Shown here in pieces: positions 16,469 through 25,729 of a stretch of DNA of 64,000 bases. The stretch is from Curvibacter sp. PAE-UM. GTDB lineage: Bacteria > Pseudomonadota > Gammaproteobacteria > Burkholderiales > Burkholderiaceae_C. Numbering within the stretch: position 1 is the stretch's first letter; each line of letters starts with the position of its first letter. The position numbers and the translations under genes were made by a program. The DNA is taken from assembly GCF_001432305.1 (NCBI RefSeq), contig NZ_KQ483358.1, positions 2,603,822 to 2,667,821 of the forward strand. The letters run 5' to 3'. The notes beneath the pieces were generated by a model. It made no database searches, was not told the DNA's origin, and saw only the letters and a program-made list of their open reading frames with translations.

Positions 16469-17446
16469 TCAGGCGATGCGGACCACCACACGGCCGCGCA
16501 CCTGGCCAGCCATGAGTTGCTGGGCCTTGGCGATCGCGTCCTCCAGCGGCACTTCCTCGACCATGCGCTCCAGCAATGCAGGGTCAAGGTCACGCGCCAG
16601 GCGGTCCCAGGCGCGCTGGCGTTTGGGCAAAGGGGCCATCACGGAATCGATGCCGGCCAGCGTGACGCCACGCAGGATGAAAGGCATCACCGTGGTGGGC
16701 AGGTCCATGCCCTGGGCCAGGCCGCAGGCCGCCACCACGCCGCCGTAGCGCGTCTGCGCCAACGCATTGGCCAGGGTGTGCGAGCCCACGGCATCGACCA
16801 CCGCGGCCCAGCGTTCCTTCTGGAAAGGCTTGCCGGGCTTGGCCAGTTCTTCGCGGTCGATGATGGCGCTGGCGCCCAGCGCTTTCAGATAGTCGGCCTC
16901 GGCCGCCTTGCCAGTGGCGGCCACCACCTGGTAACCGAGCTTGCCCAGCAGGGCGATGGCCACGCTGCCCACGCCGCCGGTGGCGCCGGTGACCAGCACC
17001 TCGCCTGTGCCGGGCTTGACGCCATGGTCTTCCAGTGCCAGCACGCAGAGCATGGCGGTGTAGCCGGCCGTGCCGATGGCCATGGCCAGTCTTGGCGTGA
17101 AGGCGGCTGGCAGCTTGACCAGCCAGTCACCCTTGAGCCGGGCCTTCTCGGCCAGGCAACCCCAGTGCGTCTCGCCCACGCCCCAGCCGTTGTGCACAAA
17201 AGCGTCACCCGCCTTCCAGGCCGGGTGGCTGGATTCGAGCACGGTGCCGGCGCCGTCGATGCCGGCCACCATGGGCCAGTTGCGCACCACCGGCCCCTTG
17301 TTGCAGATGGCCAGGCCGTCCTTGAAGTTGAGCGTGGAGTACTGCACCGCCACCGTCACCTCGCCGGCCGGTAGCCTGGCTTCGTCGATCTGCTGCAGGG
17401 AGGCCGTGAATCCGTTGGCATTGTCCAACACGAGCGCTTTGAACAT
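16469..17446 (-). CDS. acuI: acrylyl-CoA reductase-type MDR oxidoreductase (AcuI/YhdH)
   Basis: 325 residues of the zinc-independent MDR superfamily. It shows STLNFKDGLAI, the family-typical WPMVAGIDGAGTV, the nucleotide-binding VTGATGGVGSVA and the terminal QLMAGQVRGRVVV. AcuI reduces toxic acryloyl-CoA to propionyl-CoA with NADPH. First gene of a two-gene unit with the isochorismatase-like hydrolase, divergent from the C40 peptidase across 104 bp. Some YhdH-type members act on quinones or other enoyl compounds. Confidence 0.85.
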   Translation of the reverse strand: MFKALVLDNANGFTASLQQIDEARLPAGEVTVAVQYSTLNFKDGLAICNKGPVVRNWPMVAGIDGAGTVLESSHPAWKAGDAFVHNGWGVGETHWGCLAEKARLKGDWLVKLPAAFTPRLAMAIGTAGYTAMLCVLALEDHGVKPGTGEVLVTGATGGVGSVAIALLGKLGYQVVAATGKAAEADYLKALGASAIIDREELAKPGKPFQKERWAAVVDAVGSHTLANALAQTRYGGVVAACGLAQGMDLPTTVMPFILRGVTLAGIDSVMAPLPKRQRAWDRLARDLDPALLERMVEEVPLEDAIAKAQQLMAGQVRGRVVVRIA

Positions 17447-17514
17447 GAAGGAGTTCTCGATGAATATCTATTTAAAATCAGTCACTTAGGCTGTTTTTGA
17501 TGAAAAAGCTTTAA

Positions 17515-17550
17515 TTGACACCGACACTGGCACCGCACTATGCTAACCGC
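17515..17550 (+). promoter_or_regulatory. sigma-70 promoter predicting a leaderless C40 peptidase mRNA
   Basis: A consensus -35 TTGACA (17515-17520), an 18-bp spacer and -10 TATGCT (17539-17544). Transcription would start about seven bases after the -10, at or next to the ATG at 17551. No Shine-Dalgarno-like sequence lies between the -10 and the ATG. Confidence 0.7.
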
Positions 17551-18216
17551 ATGCGTACCGTTTGTATCGCCCTGCTGCTGAGTCTGCTTGCCTGTGCACC
17601 TGCCGGCGCCAGCGGCGCGGGCGATGATGAACTGGACCGCTTCCTCAATGCACGCGGTCTGGTGGACGCCCCGGCGCGTGGCATCCCGGCACCGGCACAA
17701 GCTGGCCCGGCGCCGGTGCGCACCGAGCCGCCCCCGGCCAGCACGACTTATCCCGCCAGCGCGAACCAGCCGATGGACCGCATGTCCGAGCTGGTGGTGG
17801 CGGCCATGGGCGCACTGGGCGTGCCCTACCGCCGCGGCGGCAACACCTACGACTCGGGCTTCGACTGCAGTGGTTTCGTGCGGGCCGTGGTCGGGCAGAC
17901 GCTGGGCCTGATGCTGCCGCGCAATGCGGCGCAACAGGCGGCCGCCACGCATCAGATCGAGCGCACCGAGCTCCAGCCTGGCGACCTGGTCTTCTTCAAC
18001 ACCCTGCGCCGCACCTACAGCCATGTGGGCATCTACGTCGGCGACCACAAGTTCATCCACTCCCCCAAACCGGGCGCGGCCGTGCGCATCGAGGACATGC
18101 GCGTGAACTACTGGGACCGGCGCTTTGATGGCGCCCGGCGTGTCACGGGCCAGGCCCCCGCTCGCGCGCCCACTCAGGCCGCAACGATGCCGGCTCACGT
18201 CTATACCAACTACTGA
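17551..18216 (+). CDS. secreted C40 (NlpC/P60) cell-wall peptidase
   Basis: 221 residues. Signal peptide MRTVCIALLLSLLACAPAGA is followed by a Pro/Ala-rich linker and the NlpC/P60 domain at about 78-190. Catalytic residues are Cys106 (FDCSGFV), His158 (YSHVGIYVG) and His170 (FIHSPKPG). It should cleave gamma-D-glutamyl-meso-diaminopimelate bonds in peptidoglycan. There is no lipobox-compatible Cys followed by a clear lipoprotein start, though LLACA could be weakly lipobox-like. The start is fixed by the signal peptide. Confidence 0.88.
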   Translation: MRTVCIALLLSLLACAPAGASGAGDDELDRFLNARGLVDAPARGIPAPAQAGPAPVRTEPPPASTTYPASANQPMDRMSELVVAAMGALGVPYRRGGNTYDSGFDCSGFVRAVVGQTLGLMLPRNAAQQAAATHQIERTELQPGDLVFFNTLRRTYSHVGIYVGDHKFIHSPKPGAAVRIEDMRVNYWDRRFDGARRVTGQAPARAPTQAATMPAHVYTNY

Positions 18217-18307
18217 GTCAGCACCACGCTGCGGAGGCAGGATTCGCATACCTCCGGGGGAATCCGGCACAATGCCTTTTCCCTGCTAACCTCCATGAGG
18301 AATTTCC

Positions 18308-18691
18308 ATGTTCTATACCGTTGACACCGCCAAATCCTTCGAACAGGCCGCCGCCGATCTGGACGCTGCCGTCAAGCGCCATGGCTTCGGCGTGCTGCAC
18401 GTGCACGACATCGGCAACACCCTGCGCAGCAAGGGCCTGAGCTTCACCGAGAACTGCCGCGTCTTCGAGGTCTGCAATCCGGCCCAGGCTGCCAAGGTGC
18501 TGGCCGCCGACATGCAGATGAACATGGCCTTGCCCTGCCGCATTTCGGTCTACACCGAAAAAGGCAAGACCAGGATCGGCATGATCAAGCCCACCGACAT
18601 GCTGGCCATGCTCTCCCAGGATCCGGCCCTGGGCCAGGTGGCCCGGGAAGTCGACGAGAAAACCACCCTGATGATCAACGAGGCGAAATGA
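18308..18691 (+). CDS. DUF302 family protein
   Basis: 127 residues covering the DUF302 domain: MFYTVDTAKSFEQAAADLDAAVKR, GFGVLHVHDI, FEVCNPAQAAKVLAADMQMNM, LPCRISVYTE, IGMIKPTDML. DUF302 proteins are small, often dimeric, with a conserved Cys-Asn-Pro that may bind a metal or thiol ligand; function is unknown. GAGGAA precedes the ATG. The stop overlaps the start of the alpha/beta hydrolase (ATGA), so the two are coupled. Confidence 0.88.
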   Translation: MFYTVDTAKSFEQAAADLDAAVKRHGFGVLHVHDIGNTLRSKGLSFTENCRVFEVCNPAQAAKVLAADMQMNMALPCRISVYTEKGKTRIGMIKPTDMLAMLSQDPALGQVAREVDEKTTLMINEAK

Positions 18692-19725
18692 TGCGACCTG
18701 CCCTGCACCGACTCCTGCGCCAGACCGCGACCCTGCTGCTGGCCGGCAGCAGCCTCTGGGCCCTGGCCCAGGAAGCCAGCCAGCCCACCTACGCCGGCGC
18801 AGAGCCGCTGGGCGCGGCCATGGAGAACTGGGCCTATCCCTATCCGGTGCAGATGTTGCAGTTCGAGGTGGAGGGCCGGCCGGTGCGCATGGCCTATATG
18901 GACGTCAAGCCGCAGAATCCCAACGGCCAGACCATCGTTCTCCTGCACGGCAAGAACTTCGGCTCGGACTACTGGGCCAACACCCTGCGCGCCATGTCGA
19001 CCTACGGCTTTCGCGTGATCGCCCCGGACCAGATCGGCTTCGGCAAGTCGTCCAAGCCCGAGATGCGCTACACCTTCGGCATGCTGGCCGAGAACACCGC
19101 ACGCCTGCTGGACCACCTCAAGCTCAACCGGGTCACGGTCATCGCCAACAGCATGGGTGGCATGCTGGGTGTGCATTTCGCGCGTCGTTACCCGGACCGC
19201 GTGATCGCCCTGGTGCTGGAAAACCCGCTGGGCCTGGAAGACTACGTGGCCAGCATCCCGCCCCAGCAGACACCCAACCTCGTGAAGCTGGAGATGGCAC
19301 AGACGCCGGCGAGCTACCGCAACTTCGTCAAGGGCTACTTCCCGGTCTGGAAACCCGAGTTCGAGCGTTTCGTGGAGCAGTTCGCGCGCGTGCAATTCAG
19401 CGGGGACTACCCGCACTTCGCCCTCGTCTCGGCCCTGACCTACCAGATGATCTACGACGGGCCGATCTACAACGAGCTGCCCCAGCTCAAGGTGCCGACC
19501 CTGCTGGTCATCGGCCAGAACGACCGCACGGTCTTCGGCCGCCGGTTCGCGCCGCCCGAGGTGGTCAAGCCCATGGGCAACTTCCCCCTGATGGGACGTA
19601 ACGCACAGCAGCGCATCCCGGGCGCGGTACTCAAGGAATTCAACGGCGTGGGCCACGTGCCGCATCTGGAACAGCCCGAGCGTTTCCACGCGGTGGTCAT
19701 GGACTTCATCTACGGCAAAAAATAA
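18688..19725 (+). CDS. exported alpha/beta hydrolase
   Basis: 345 residues with an N-terminal signal sequence (LLLAGSSLWALAQ). The fold shows the oxyanion HGKNFGS region, nucleophile Ser in ANSMGGMLG, an Asp in IGQNDRTVFG and a His in GVGHVPHLEQPERF. This pattern is that of soluble epoxide hydrolase/haloalkane-type enzymes acting as periplasmic esterases; substrate unknown. It is translationally coupled to the DUF302 gene. Confidence 0.87.
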   Translation: MMRPALHRLLRQTATLLLAGSSLWALAQEASQPTYAGAEPLGAAMENWAYPYPVQMLQFEVEGRPVRMAYMDVKPQNPNGQTIVLLHGKNFGSDYWANTLRAMSTYGFRVIAPDQIGFGKSSKPEMRYTFGMLAENTARLLDHLKLNRVTVIANSMGGMLGVHFARRYPDRVIALVLENPLGLEDYVASIPPQQTPNLVKLEMAQTPASYRNFVKGYFPVWKPEFERFVEQFARVQFSGDYPHFALVSALTYQMIYDGPIYNELPQLKVPTLLVIGQNDRTVFGRRFAPPEVVKPMGNFPLMGRNAQQRIPGAVLKEFNGVGHVPHLEQPERFHAVVMDFIYGKK

Positions 19726-19752
19726 ACCCTGAGGGCTGACGCCCTCAGGGTT
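19725..19752 (-). terminator. terminator between convergent genes
   Basis: Perfect 12-bp stem AACCCTGAGGGC / GCCCTCAGGGTT with a four-base loop, directly after the hydrolase stop. Read on the minus strand it is followed by TATTTTTTG, so it clearly ends the small secreted-protein gene. On the plus strand it has no T tract but could still stop the hydrolase transcript. Confidence 0.85.
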
Positions 19753-19774
19753 GCGCGCGGCGTGTGACGGCGGC

Positions 19775-20050
19775 TTATTTGTCCGCCGGTTTCTCCGCAC
19801 TGCCCTTCTTGTTGACCTTGTTCTGGATCCAGGTGTCGGCAGGCTTGAGCACCTTCTCGTTGACGGTGCCAAAGGCTTTGCCCACCCCCTTGTCAGCGGC
19901 GGACGCGCCTTTCTGGATGCCTTGCTCGGCCACCTCGCCGGTTTTCTTGGTCGTACGCGCGGCCTTGTCGACGAAACGCTCTTCCTCGGCATGCACCGCC
20001 GGCCAGGCCAGAGCGACCAGCAGGCCACAACACCATCCCAGTTTTTTCAT
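19775..20050 (-). CDS. small secreted protein of unknown function
   Basis: 91 residues from ATG at 20050 (a GTG one codon upstream is possible). Signal peptide KKLGWCCGLLVALAWPAVHA, then a highly charged Lys/Ala/Glu sequence without hydrophobic segments, containing VDKAARTTKKTGEVAEQGIQ that looks amphipathic-helical, like small periplasmic stress or LEA-like proteins. I do not recognise a family. It lies between the alpha/beta hydrolase and tpsA, with its own terminator. Confidence 0.7.
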   Translation of the reverse strand: MKKLGWCCGLLVALAWPAVHAEEERFVDKAARTTKKTGEVAEQGIQKGASAADKGVGKAFGTVNEKVLKPADTWIQNKVNKKGSAEKPADK

Positions 20051-20156
20051 CACGATCTCACTCCAGTATCAAGAGGTCAGGTCAACAGGGACCCTGTTGC
20101 GAAATCTAGCATCATTGGACTCGCACGCCAAGCCACGACTGTTGGAGTGGTCGGGG

Positions 20157-23100
20157 CTACTTTGGTTCCTTCTCATTTCCGGGTGACAGGTCGATCTCCA
20201 CCGACTGGCCACGGTCGATCGCACCACCAGCCTGCGACGGCGCGCTGCGTGCCATCTGCACGCCCTCCAGCAGGGCAAAGACGCCGCCACCGGGCCGCGC
20301 GTTGTCCACCGCCGTGTCGGACGACACATTGCCCGTGACCGATGAGCGATCGGGCACCACGCGGTTGATACCGGTGTTGTCCGCCAGGCTCAGGCCGACC
20401 TCCGGCCGGCCATTGACGGTGAAGACCCCGTCACCGGCATTGCTGACCTGGCTGAAATTGCCGCTGACGCTGCCGCCGGGCGCGTCCAGGCTGAGGTTGG
20501 ACGAGCCGCCGGACAGATTGACCGGCCCATCGGCATGCACCGTGGCCGTCTGGGTATTCAGCGTCAGCTGAACCCCACCGCCCGAATCGACCACCGCCGC
20601 CGGTGCGCTGACGGAGCCGACCACGGAGTCACCGCTCAGGGTGGCCGTCTGCGTCGCCACGACGTCCACGTTCGCACTCCCCTGCGCCGTCACGGCCACG
20701 TCCGCACCCGAAATCGTGCCCGTGATGTTGTTGCCGGCCACTGTTGCATCACCGCCGGCGCTGACATTGGCCGAAACATCGCCGCTGCTCTGCACTGCCA
20801 CATTGCCCAGGCTGATGGTGCTGCCCGTCACGTCGCCGCTGGTGGTGAGCGTGTTGTTGCCCGCGACATCCAGGGCGCGCAGGGTATGGTTGCTGAGCGC
20901 CACCAGGCCCAGGGCGTTGATCTGGTAGCGCTGGACCCACAGGGTGTCGCTCAGGCTGTAGCGGTTGGCACTGACGTCGAATTGTTCCAGCGGGCTGCTT
21001 TCCGTGCCACCGCTGCGCATGCTCACGTTGCCGCGGTTGCTGCCCGAGCCCGCGGCCAGCGTCAGGCTGTAGGCCCCGCCAGCGGCATTGCTGATGTGGC
21101 CGTCGAGCTGGATGTCGGCGCCGGTCGTGGCCAGCCGGGTGTCGGCCAGCAACCGGACCGGTGCCTGGAAACGGATGCCGCCCGCCCCCTGGGCCGTCAC
21201 CTGGCCGCCGATGCCGGAGTCGGCCGCACCGGCCTGAAGCTCCAGCCCCTGCACGGTGGCATCGGCAAAGCTGAGGTTGCGCCGGCTGTCGAGGCTCACG
21301 GTTTCGCTGTAGCTGCCGGGCCCGATCGTGATCCGGGCGCCGCTGCCGGACTGGCTGATCGCAGTCGCAATCGACATGGCCTGCGTGCCGCCACCGACCA
21401 GGTAACCGACGCCGACTTCGAAGTTCTGCGTGCGGGAGCTGCCATCCCAGCCCTGGATGGTGCTGGAAGACACCCCTGGCACATTGACGGCGAAGTCGTA
21501 GGCATTTTGCTGCGTGGCCTGCAGCCAGGTGTACTGGCTGCTGCCGGCACTGGCCGCATTGCGCACGGCGTAGCCGAAGCCGGTTATGTTCAGCGTGCCG
21601 AAATCATGCAGCGCCGACTCGTCCTGCAGGTACACCGGGTTGACTTCATTGAACTGGTTGTTGCCTTCGATGCTGATGTTGTTGGCCCGCTGGTTGTAGC
21701 TGCGGTTGGCCTGGTACAGCGCCACCCCGCCCCAGGCGTTGTTCAGCGTGGCGCTGTAGCGCACCGTCACGTTGGCGCTGTCGGTAATCTGCAATCCCGC
21801 CCCCTGGCTGCTGCCGGCGTCGTTGCCGACCGGCGCGCCGTTGAGGGTGACATGGTCGATGAGGGCGCCATCGACCCCGTTGAGGTCGAGTTCGGCCTTG
21901 CCGGCGCCGCGGCTGGTGACGTTCATGATGGTGAAGTTGCGCAGGCGCGCTTCGGCACCTCCACCGGGTGAGACCTTGATGCCGTAGGCCGAAGGATAGA
22001 AAGCCGAGGGCCCGTAAAAAGTGAAGTCGCGCAGGGTGACGTTATCGGCACTGACGGACATGCCATAAGGGGTCGTGATCCCGCTGGCATCGATGGTCGT
22101 CGTTGCCTCACCGGCACCGATCAGCGTCAAGGGCTTGTTGACATTCAGCGTCGAGGCCTGCGTGTAGCTTCCCGAGGCCACCTTGACCGTGCCGCCGCTG
22201 ACCACCGCGTTGATGCCGCTCTGGACGGTGTTGACCGGCGTGAGCCGGCTGCCCTGGTTGCTGGCCGACCCGCTGCCTGCGACCTGCACCTGCGTGCGGT
22301 TGGACGCGGTGTAGGCCTGGTCCTGCACTGCCCAACCGCCGTTGGCGCTGCTCAGGCCCAGCAGGCTTTGTTGCCAGCTCAGGGTGGGCGCGGCGGCGAT
22401 GGGCGTGCTGTTGCTGATGATCGTGCCGCCCACGATGTGACCGTTGAGGTGCAGGTTCAGGCCCCACTCGTTGCCGACCGTTCCCTCGCTGTTGCCGGTG
22501 ATGGCGATGCCGCTGGCGTCGGTGTACTGCACCGAGATGCCGCTCTTGGTGTTCTCGATGCGGTTGCCGCTGACGCTGCCCGTGCTGTTGCGGCCATGGA
22601 TCAGGATGCCGGTGCGCAGATCGTGCAGGTTGTTGTTGCGAATCGTGAAGCCGGTGATGCCATCGGCCACCACGATGCCGCGGCTGATGTTGGGCCGCGA
22701 GGTGGCGTAGTAATCGTAGTACGGCTGGTTCAGCGGCCCGACGACTTCCAGGTTTTCCACGGCCACGTTGGCGGCGCTGAGGGTGATGCCGTTGACCTCG
22801 GCCACATCGGGCACCAACAGCCTGGCGCCGGTCTCCCCCAACAAGCTCAGGTTCGCCTTGTTCAGCGCGACTTGCTCGGTATGGTCGCCGGCCTTGAGGA
22901 CCACCGTCGCACCGGCACCGGGTGTACCGGTCTTGGCGATGCTGACCGCGTCGCGCACGCGCGCCCCCGGGCTGACCTCGATGCGATTCGAGCTGCCGCT
23001 GACCGTGGGCGCATCCAGCGCAGACTTGAGCAGCACCACGTCGCCGTTGACCACCAGGGTGCTGCTGGCCTGCTGCACCCCCTCCAGGTTGATGACACCG

Positions 23101-23906
23101 GACAGGAGGTTGGCGGCGTCGCCGGTGGTCATCAGCAGCTGCGCCCCCACCAGGCTGGCGCCGGCGTCGTTGGACACGCTGGTACCGATCGCGCCGGTTG
23201 GCAGGGCGAACTCAAAGAGGCCACCGTTGAGTGTCACCGTGGCCCGGTCGGTCCCGGACAGGGCGATCCGCCCCCCGGTGGCCGTGATGTTGCCGTGGTT
23301 CACTACCGAAGGCGCCACCAGGGCCACCAGGCCCGCGTTGTTGGCGGTGATGCTGCCCTCGTTGCGCACGCTGCCGGTGGCGCCGGTGATGGTGATGACG
23401 CCGCTGTTGACATCGTCCATGAAGGGGCTGACGCTGACCGTTCCCGTGGACGCGATCAGGGAGCCGACGTTGATCGTCGCCCCGTTGCCGAACAGCACGC
23501 CGTTCGGGTTCATCAGCAGCACCATGCCATTGGCAGACAAGGTGCCATAGATCTCGGACAAACCGGCGCTGGCCGAGACTCGGTTCAGTACGGCCGCGCT
23601 GGCACTGGGTTGCACGAACTCGACCGTTTTCCCCGCGTTGATATTGAAGGATGTCCAATCGATGATCGCCCGGTTGCCGGTCTGGGTCAGGGTGAGCTTG
23701 TTGCCCGTCAGGTCACTGGCCACACTGCCCGCGGCCACCGTGCCGCCCATGGGCAGGCCGGCGATGGACGGGTTGATGTCGGCCCGGCCCGGCGTGCAGA
23801 AGCACAAGGCCACGGCCAGTGGCAGGGTCTTGAGGGTCATGCCCGCAGGCATACCACGACGCGTGCGCCGCCCGTGGGCAAGGGAGTGAAATCGTTGGCT
23901 CGTCAT
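20157..23906 (-). CDS. two-partner secretion exoprotein (TpsA, FHA N-terminal domain plus beta-helix)
   Basis: 1249 residues. A long basic N-terminus and hydrophobic stretch end near residue 42 (CTPGRADINPS). The TPS secretion domain follows with NRAIIDWTSFNIN, a VNP-type strand and NPNGVLFG at 133-140. From about 280 to 870 are parallel beta-helix repeats of pectin-lyase/NosD type with Asn/Gly/Val turns such as IRNNNLHDLRTGILI and ITGNSEGTV. The C-terminal 250 residues are low-complexity Gly/Ser/Val beta repeats ending in a charged tail. No toxin or RGD-type module is recognised. It is the secreted partner of the TpsB encoded 58 bp upstream. AAAGG precedes the ATG. Confidence 0.88.
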   Translation of the reverse strand: MTSQRFHSLAHGRRTRRGMPAGMTLKTLPLAVALCFCTPGRADINPSIAGLPMGGTVAAGSVASDLTGNKLTLTQTGNRAIIDWTSFNINAGKTVEFVQPSASAAVLNRVSASAGLSEIYGTLSANGMVLLMNPNGVLFGNGATINVGSLIASTGTVSVSPFMDDVNSGVITITGATGSVRNEGSITANNAGLVALVAPSVVNHGNITATGGRIALSGTDRATVTLNGGLFEFALPTGAIGTSVSNDAGASLVGAQLLMTTGDAANLLSGVINLEGVQQASSTLVVNGDVVLLKSALDAPTVSGSSNRIEVSPGARVRDAVSIAKTGTPGAGATVVLKAGDHTEQVALNKANLSLLGETGARLLVPDVAEVNGITLSAANVAVENLEVVGPLNQPYYDYYATSRPNISRGIVVADGITGFTIRNNNLHDLRTGILIHGRNSTGSVSGNRIENTKSGISVQYTDASGIAITGNSEGTVGNEWGLNLHLNGHIVGGTIISNSTPIAAAPTLSWQQSLLGLSSANGGWAVQDQAYTASNRTQVQVAGSGSASNQGSRLTPVNTVQSGINAVVSGGTVKVASGSYTQASTLNVNKPLTLIGAGEATTTIDASGITTPYGMSVSADNVTLRDFTFYGPSAFYPSAYGIKVSPGGGAEARLRNFTIMNVTSRGAGKAELDLNGVDGALIDHVTLNGAPVGNDAGSSQGAGLQITDSANVTVRYSATLNNAWGGVALYQANRSYNQRANNISIEGNNQFNEVNPVYLQDESALHDFGTLNITGFGYAVRNAASAGSSQYTWLQATQQNAYDFAVNVPGVSSSTIQGWDGSSRTQNFEVGVGYLVGGGTQAMSIATAISQSGSGARITIGPGSYSETVSLDSRRNLSFADATVQGLELQAGAADSGIGGQVTAQGAGGIRFQAPVRLLADTRLATTGADIQLDGHISNAAGGAYSLTLAAGSGSNRGNVSMRSGGTESSPLEQFDVSANRYSLSDTLWVQRYQINALGLVALSNHTLRALDVAGNNTLTTSGDVTGSTISLGNVAVQSSGDVSANVSAGGDATVAGNNITGTISGADVAVTAQGSANVDVVATQTATLSGDSVVGSVSAPAAVVDSGGGVQLTLNTQTATVHADGPVNLSGGSSNLSLDAPGGSVSGNFSQVSNAGDGVFTVNGRPEVGLSLADNTGINRVVPDRSSVTGNVSSDTAVDNARPGGGVFALLEGVQMARSAPSQAGGAIDRGQSVEIDLSPGNEKEPK

Positions 23907-23964
23907 CGTGAACCTTTCAGGAGTTGGTTCGCAAGCACGGTCCGTTGGCTAGACCTGGATCAGG

Positions 23965-25641
23965 CTAGAACTGGATCAGTAGTGAGGCCAGCAGGCGCAC
24001 GGCCTTGCCGCCATCCGGGAGACTGGCGACCGGTTTGGTCAGGGGCCAGGCGGCTTCAAACTGGGCCGTCGCCGGCCCGGCCATGAAAAGACGGGTGCCG
24101 AACCCGGCCGACGCCAGGCTCTGGCTGACCGGGGTGCTGGCAGACTGGTTGCCGACCTTGGAGACCTCGCCGATGTCGTAGAAGCTGAACAGGTGATAAG
24201 AGCGCAGCCCGCTGCCACCCACCGGCACGGCATAACGCGGCTCCAACCGCAAGGCCAGCCCCCGATCCCCCACCAGTTCTGCGGCCTCGTAGGCACGGCC
24301 ATAACGGCGCCCACCCAGGGCAAACTGCTCGGAGGACAGCAGCGGCGTATCCGCGGTCCACTGCCCGGCCAGTCCCGTGGTGAGGCCCCAACGGCCCCCC
24401 AGCGGCTGGTAACGCGCATAGTCGAAGGTCAGCTTGCTGAAATGCCCATCTGCGCCGACGCGGCTCTTGAGCACATCACCCCCCTGCGTCCCGCCCAGAC
24501 CCCGGCTGAAGTCGACATCGAGACTGTTCTGCCCATCGAGCGCGTCCAGCCGGCGCCAGGTCAGCCCGGTGCGCAGGGCGCGTATCTTGTCGTCGCTCAC
24601 GCGCGCGCCCAGGATCTCGCTGCGGATATCGGCCTGGTCGTAGGTCACGCGCGCCAGCAGACTGTGGTTGCGGGTGCGCAGCCAGGGTGAGCTCAGTGTC
24701 AGTGCCATGGCATCCGAGTAGCCACGGACATCGAAGGCACGCAGGGTGTCGCCCGGCTGGGTGCGTGCCTGCGAGGCCGACAGCCCCAGCGCCAGCCCCT
24801 CCCCATTCAGCACCTGGCTGTAGGAGAGCTGGGCAAAGGACATCTGCGTATTGCCCGTACCCGCGCCGATGAAACGCCACTGGTCGTTGACACCGAGCAA
24901 CTGGTTGCCGGTGACGCCCACCGTGGCCTGGTTGGGCCCCAGGTAGCGGGTGCCGTAGTTGTCGATCGAGGCAAAACCTTCCACCTCCTTCACGCTGGCG
25001 ATCAGCGTCAGATCGGCAGCCCCCACCGTCTGCGATGGCGACAGCACGCTGCGCAGCCGCACGCCGGGGAAATCGTTGGCGATCAGCAGGTAACGCTCCA
25101 GCACCTGGGCCGACAGCGGCCGGGAGGCCTGGATCTTCGCGGCGATCTCCTCCAGCTGCGGACGCACGCGCGGGTCGCCTTCGATCCGCACGCTGGCCAC
25201 GTAACCCTCGACCGCGCGCAGGGTGAGCGTGCCCTCGGCCAGCGACTGCGGCGGCACGATCACCACCGACAGGAAATAGCCGTCGTTGCGGTATTGCACC
25301 GTCAGGGCCTGCGCCAGGGCAAAGATGTCGCTGCCACTGATTTCGCGCTCGAGGTAGGGGCCGGTATGCACCTGCCATTGCGCCGGTGTGTACACCGTAC
25401 TGCCCTCGACCCGGATCGTGCGCAGCGTGACGCGCAAGGCCTTCACGGCCTCTGGCAACACCGCGTCAGTGGCCCCTTTGAGTTCGGGCAGTCGGGTTTC
25501 CGTCGATGCCGCCGCCGGTGCGTCGAATCGCTCGCGCAGGCGGCCAGGCTCGGCCGTCGCCGGCGGAACCACCGTTTGTGCCTGCACACCACAAGCCGAC
25601 AGGAGCAGTGCGCCTGCCAACATCCAACGTACGTATCTCAT
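23965..25641 (-). CDS. two-partner secretion outer-membrane transporter (TpsB, ShlB/FhaC family)
   Basis: 558 residues. Signal peptide MRYVRWMLAGALLLSACGVQAQ. Two POTRA domains follow (LRVTLRTIRVEGSTVYTPAQ and GTLTLRAVEGYVASVRIEGD), then a 16-strand barrel with the motif region VGVTGNQLLG and a terminal strand ending in Phe (LLASLLIQF), typical of Omp85/TpsB proteins. It moves the unfolded TpsA across the outer membrane. It is the first gene of a tpsB-tpsA operon. The upstream region carries a periodic hexamer array that may control it. Confidence 0.92.
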   Translation of the reverse strand: MRYVRWMLAGALLLSACGVQAQTVVPPATAEPGRLRERFDAPAAASTETRLPELKGATDAVLPEAVKALRVTLRTIRVEGSTVYTPAQWQVHTGPYLEREISGSDIFALAQALTVQYRNDGYFLSVVIVPPQSLAEGTLTLRAVEGYVASVRIEGDPRVRPQLEEIAAKIQASRPLSAQVLERYLLIANDFPGVRLRSVLSPSQTVGAADLTLIASVKEVEGFASIDNYGTRYLGPNQATVGVTGNQLLGVNDQWRFIGAGTGNTQMSFAQLSYSQVLNGEGLALGLSASQARTQPGDTLRAFDVRGYSDAMALTLSSPWLRTRNHSLLARVTYDQADIRSEILGARVSDDKIRALRTGLTWRRLDALDGQNSLDVDFSRGLGGTQGGDVLKSRVGADGHFSKLTFDYARYQPLGGRWGLTTGLAGQWTADTPLLSSEQFALGGRRYGRAYEAAELVGDRGLALRLEPRYAVPVGGSGLRSYHLFSFYDIGEVSKVGNQSASTPVSQSLASAGFGTRLFMAGPATAQFEAAWPLTKPVASLPDGGKAVRLLASLLIQF

Positions 25642-25729
25642 TTTTCCCCTTCAGGTCAGCTCTTCGAGAGCGCCTTCTTCACGTTTCGCAGTTCATGAAA
25701 CCGGGTCGCCCTTTTCACACTCCACTATT

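Noticed and set aside
18240-18265. GGATTC-N14-GAATCC repeat after the C40 gene
   Set aside because: Competes with a GGAGG/CCTCC pairing in the same bases, no T tract, short arms. Not strong enough to call a terminator.
20087-20106. AGGGACCCTGTTGCGAAATC resembling the 20-bp MITE end (15 of 20 bases)
   Set aside because: No partner end was found nearby and the sequence is itself explained by a local AACAGGG/CCCTGTT palindrome. Treated as chance.
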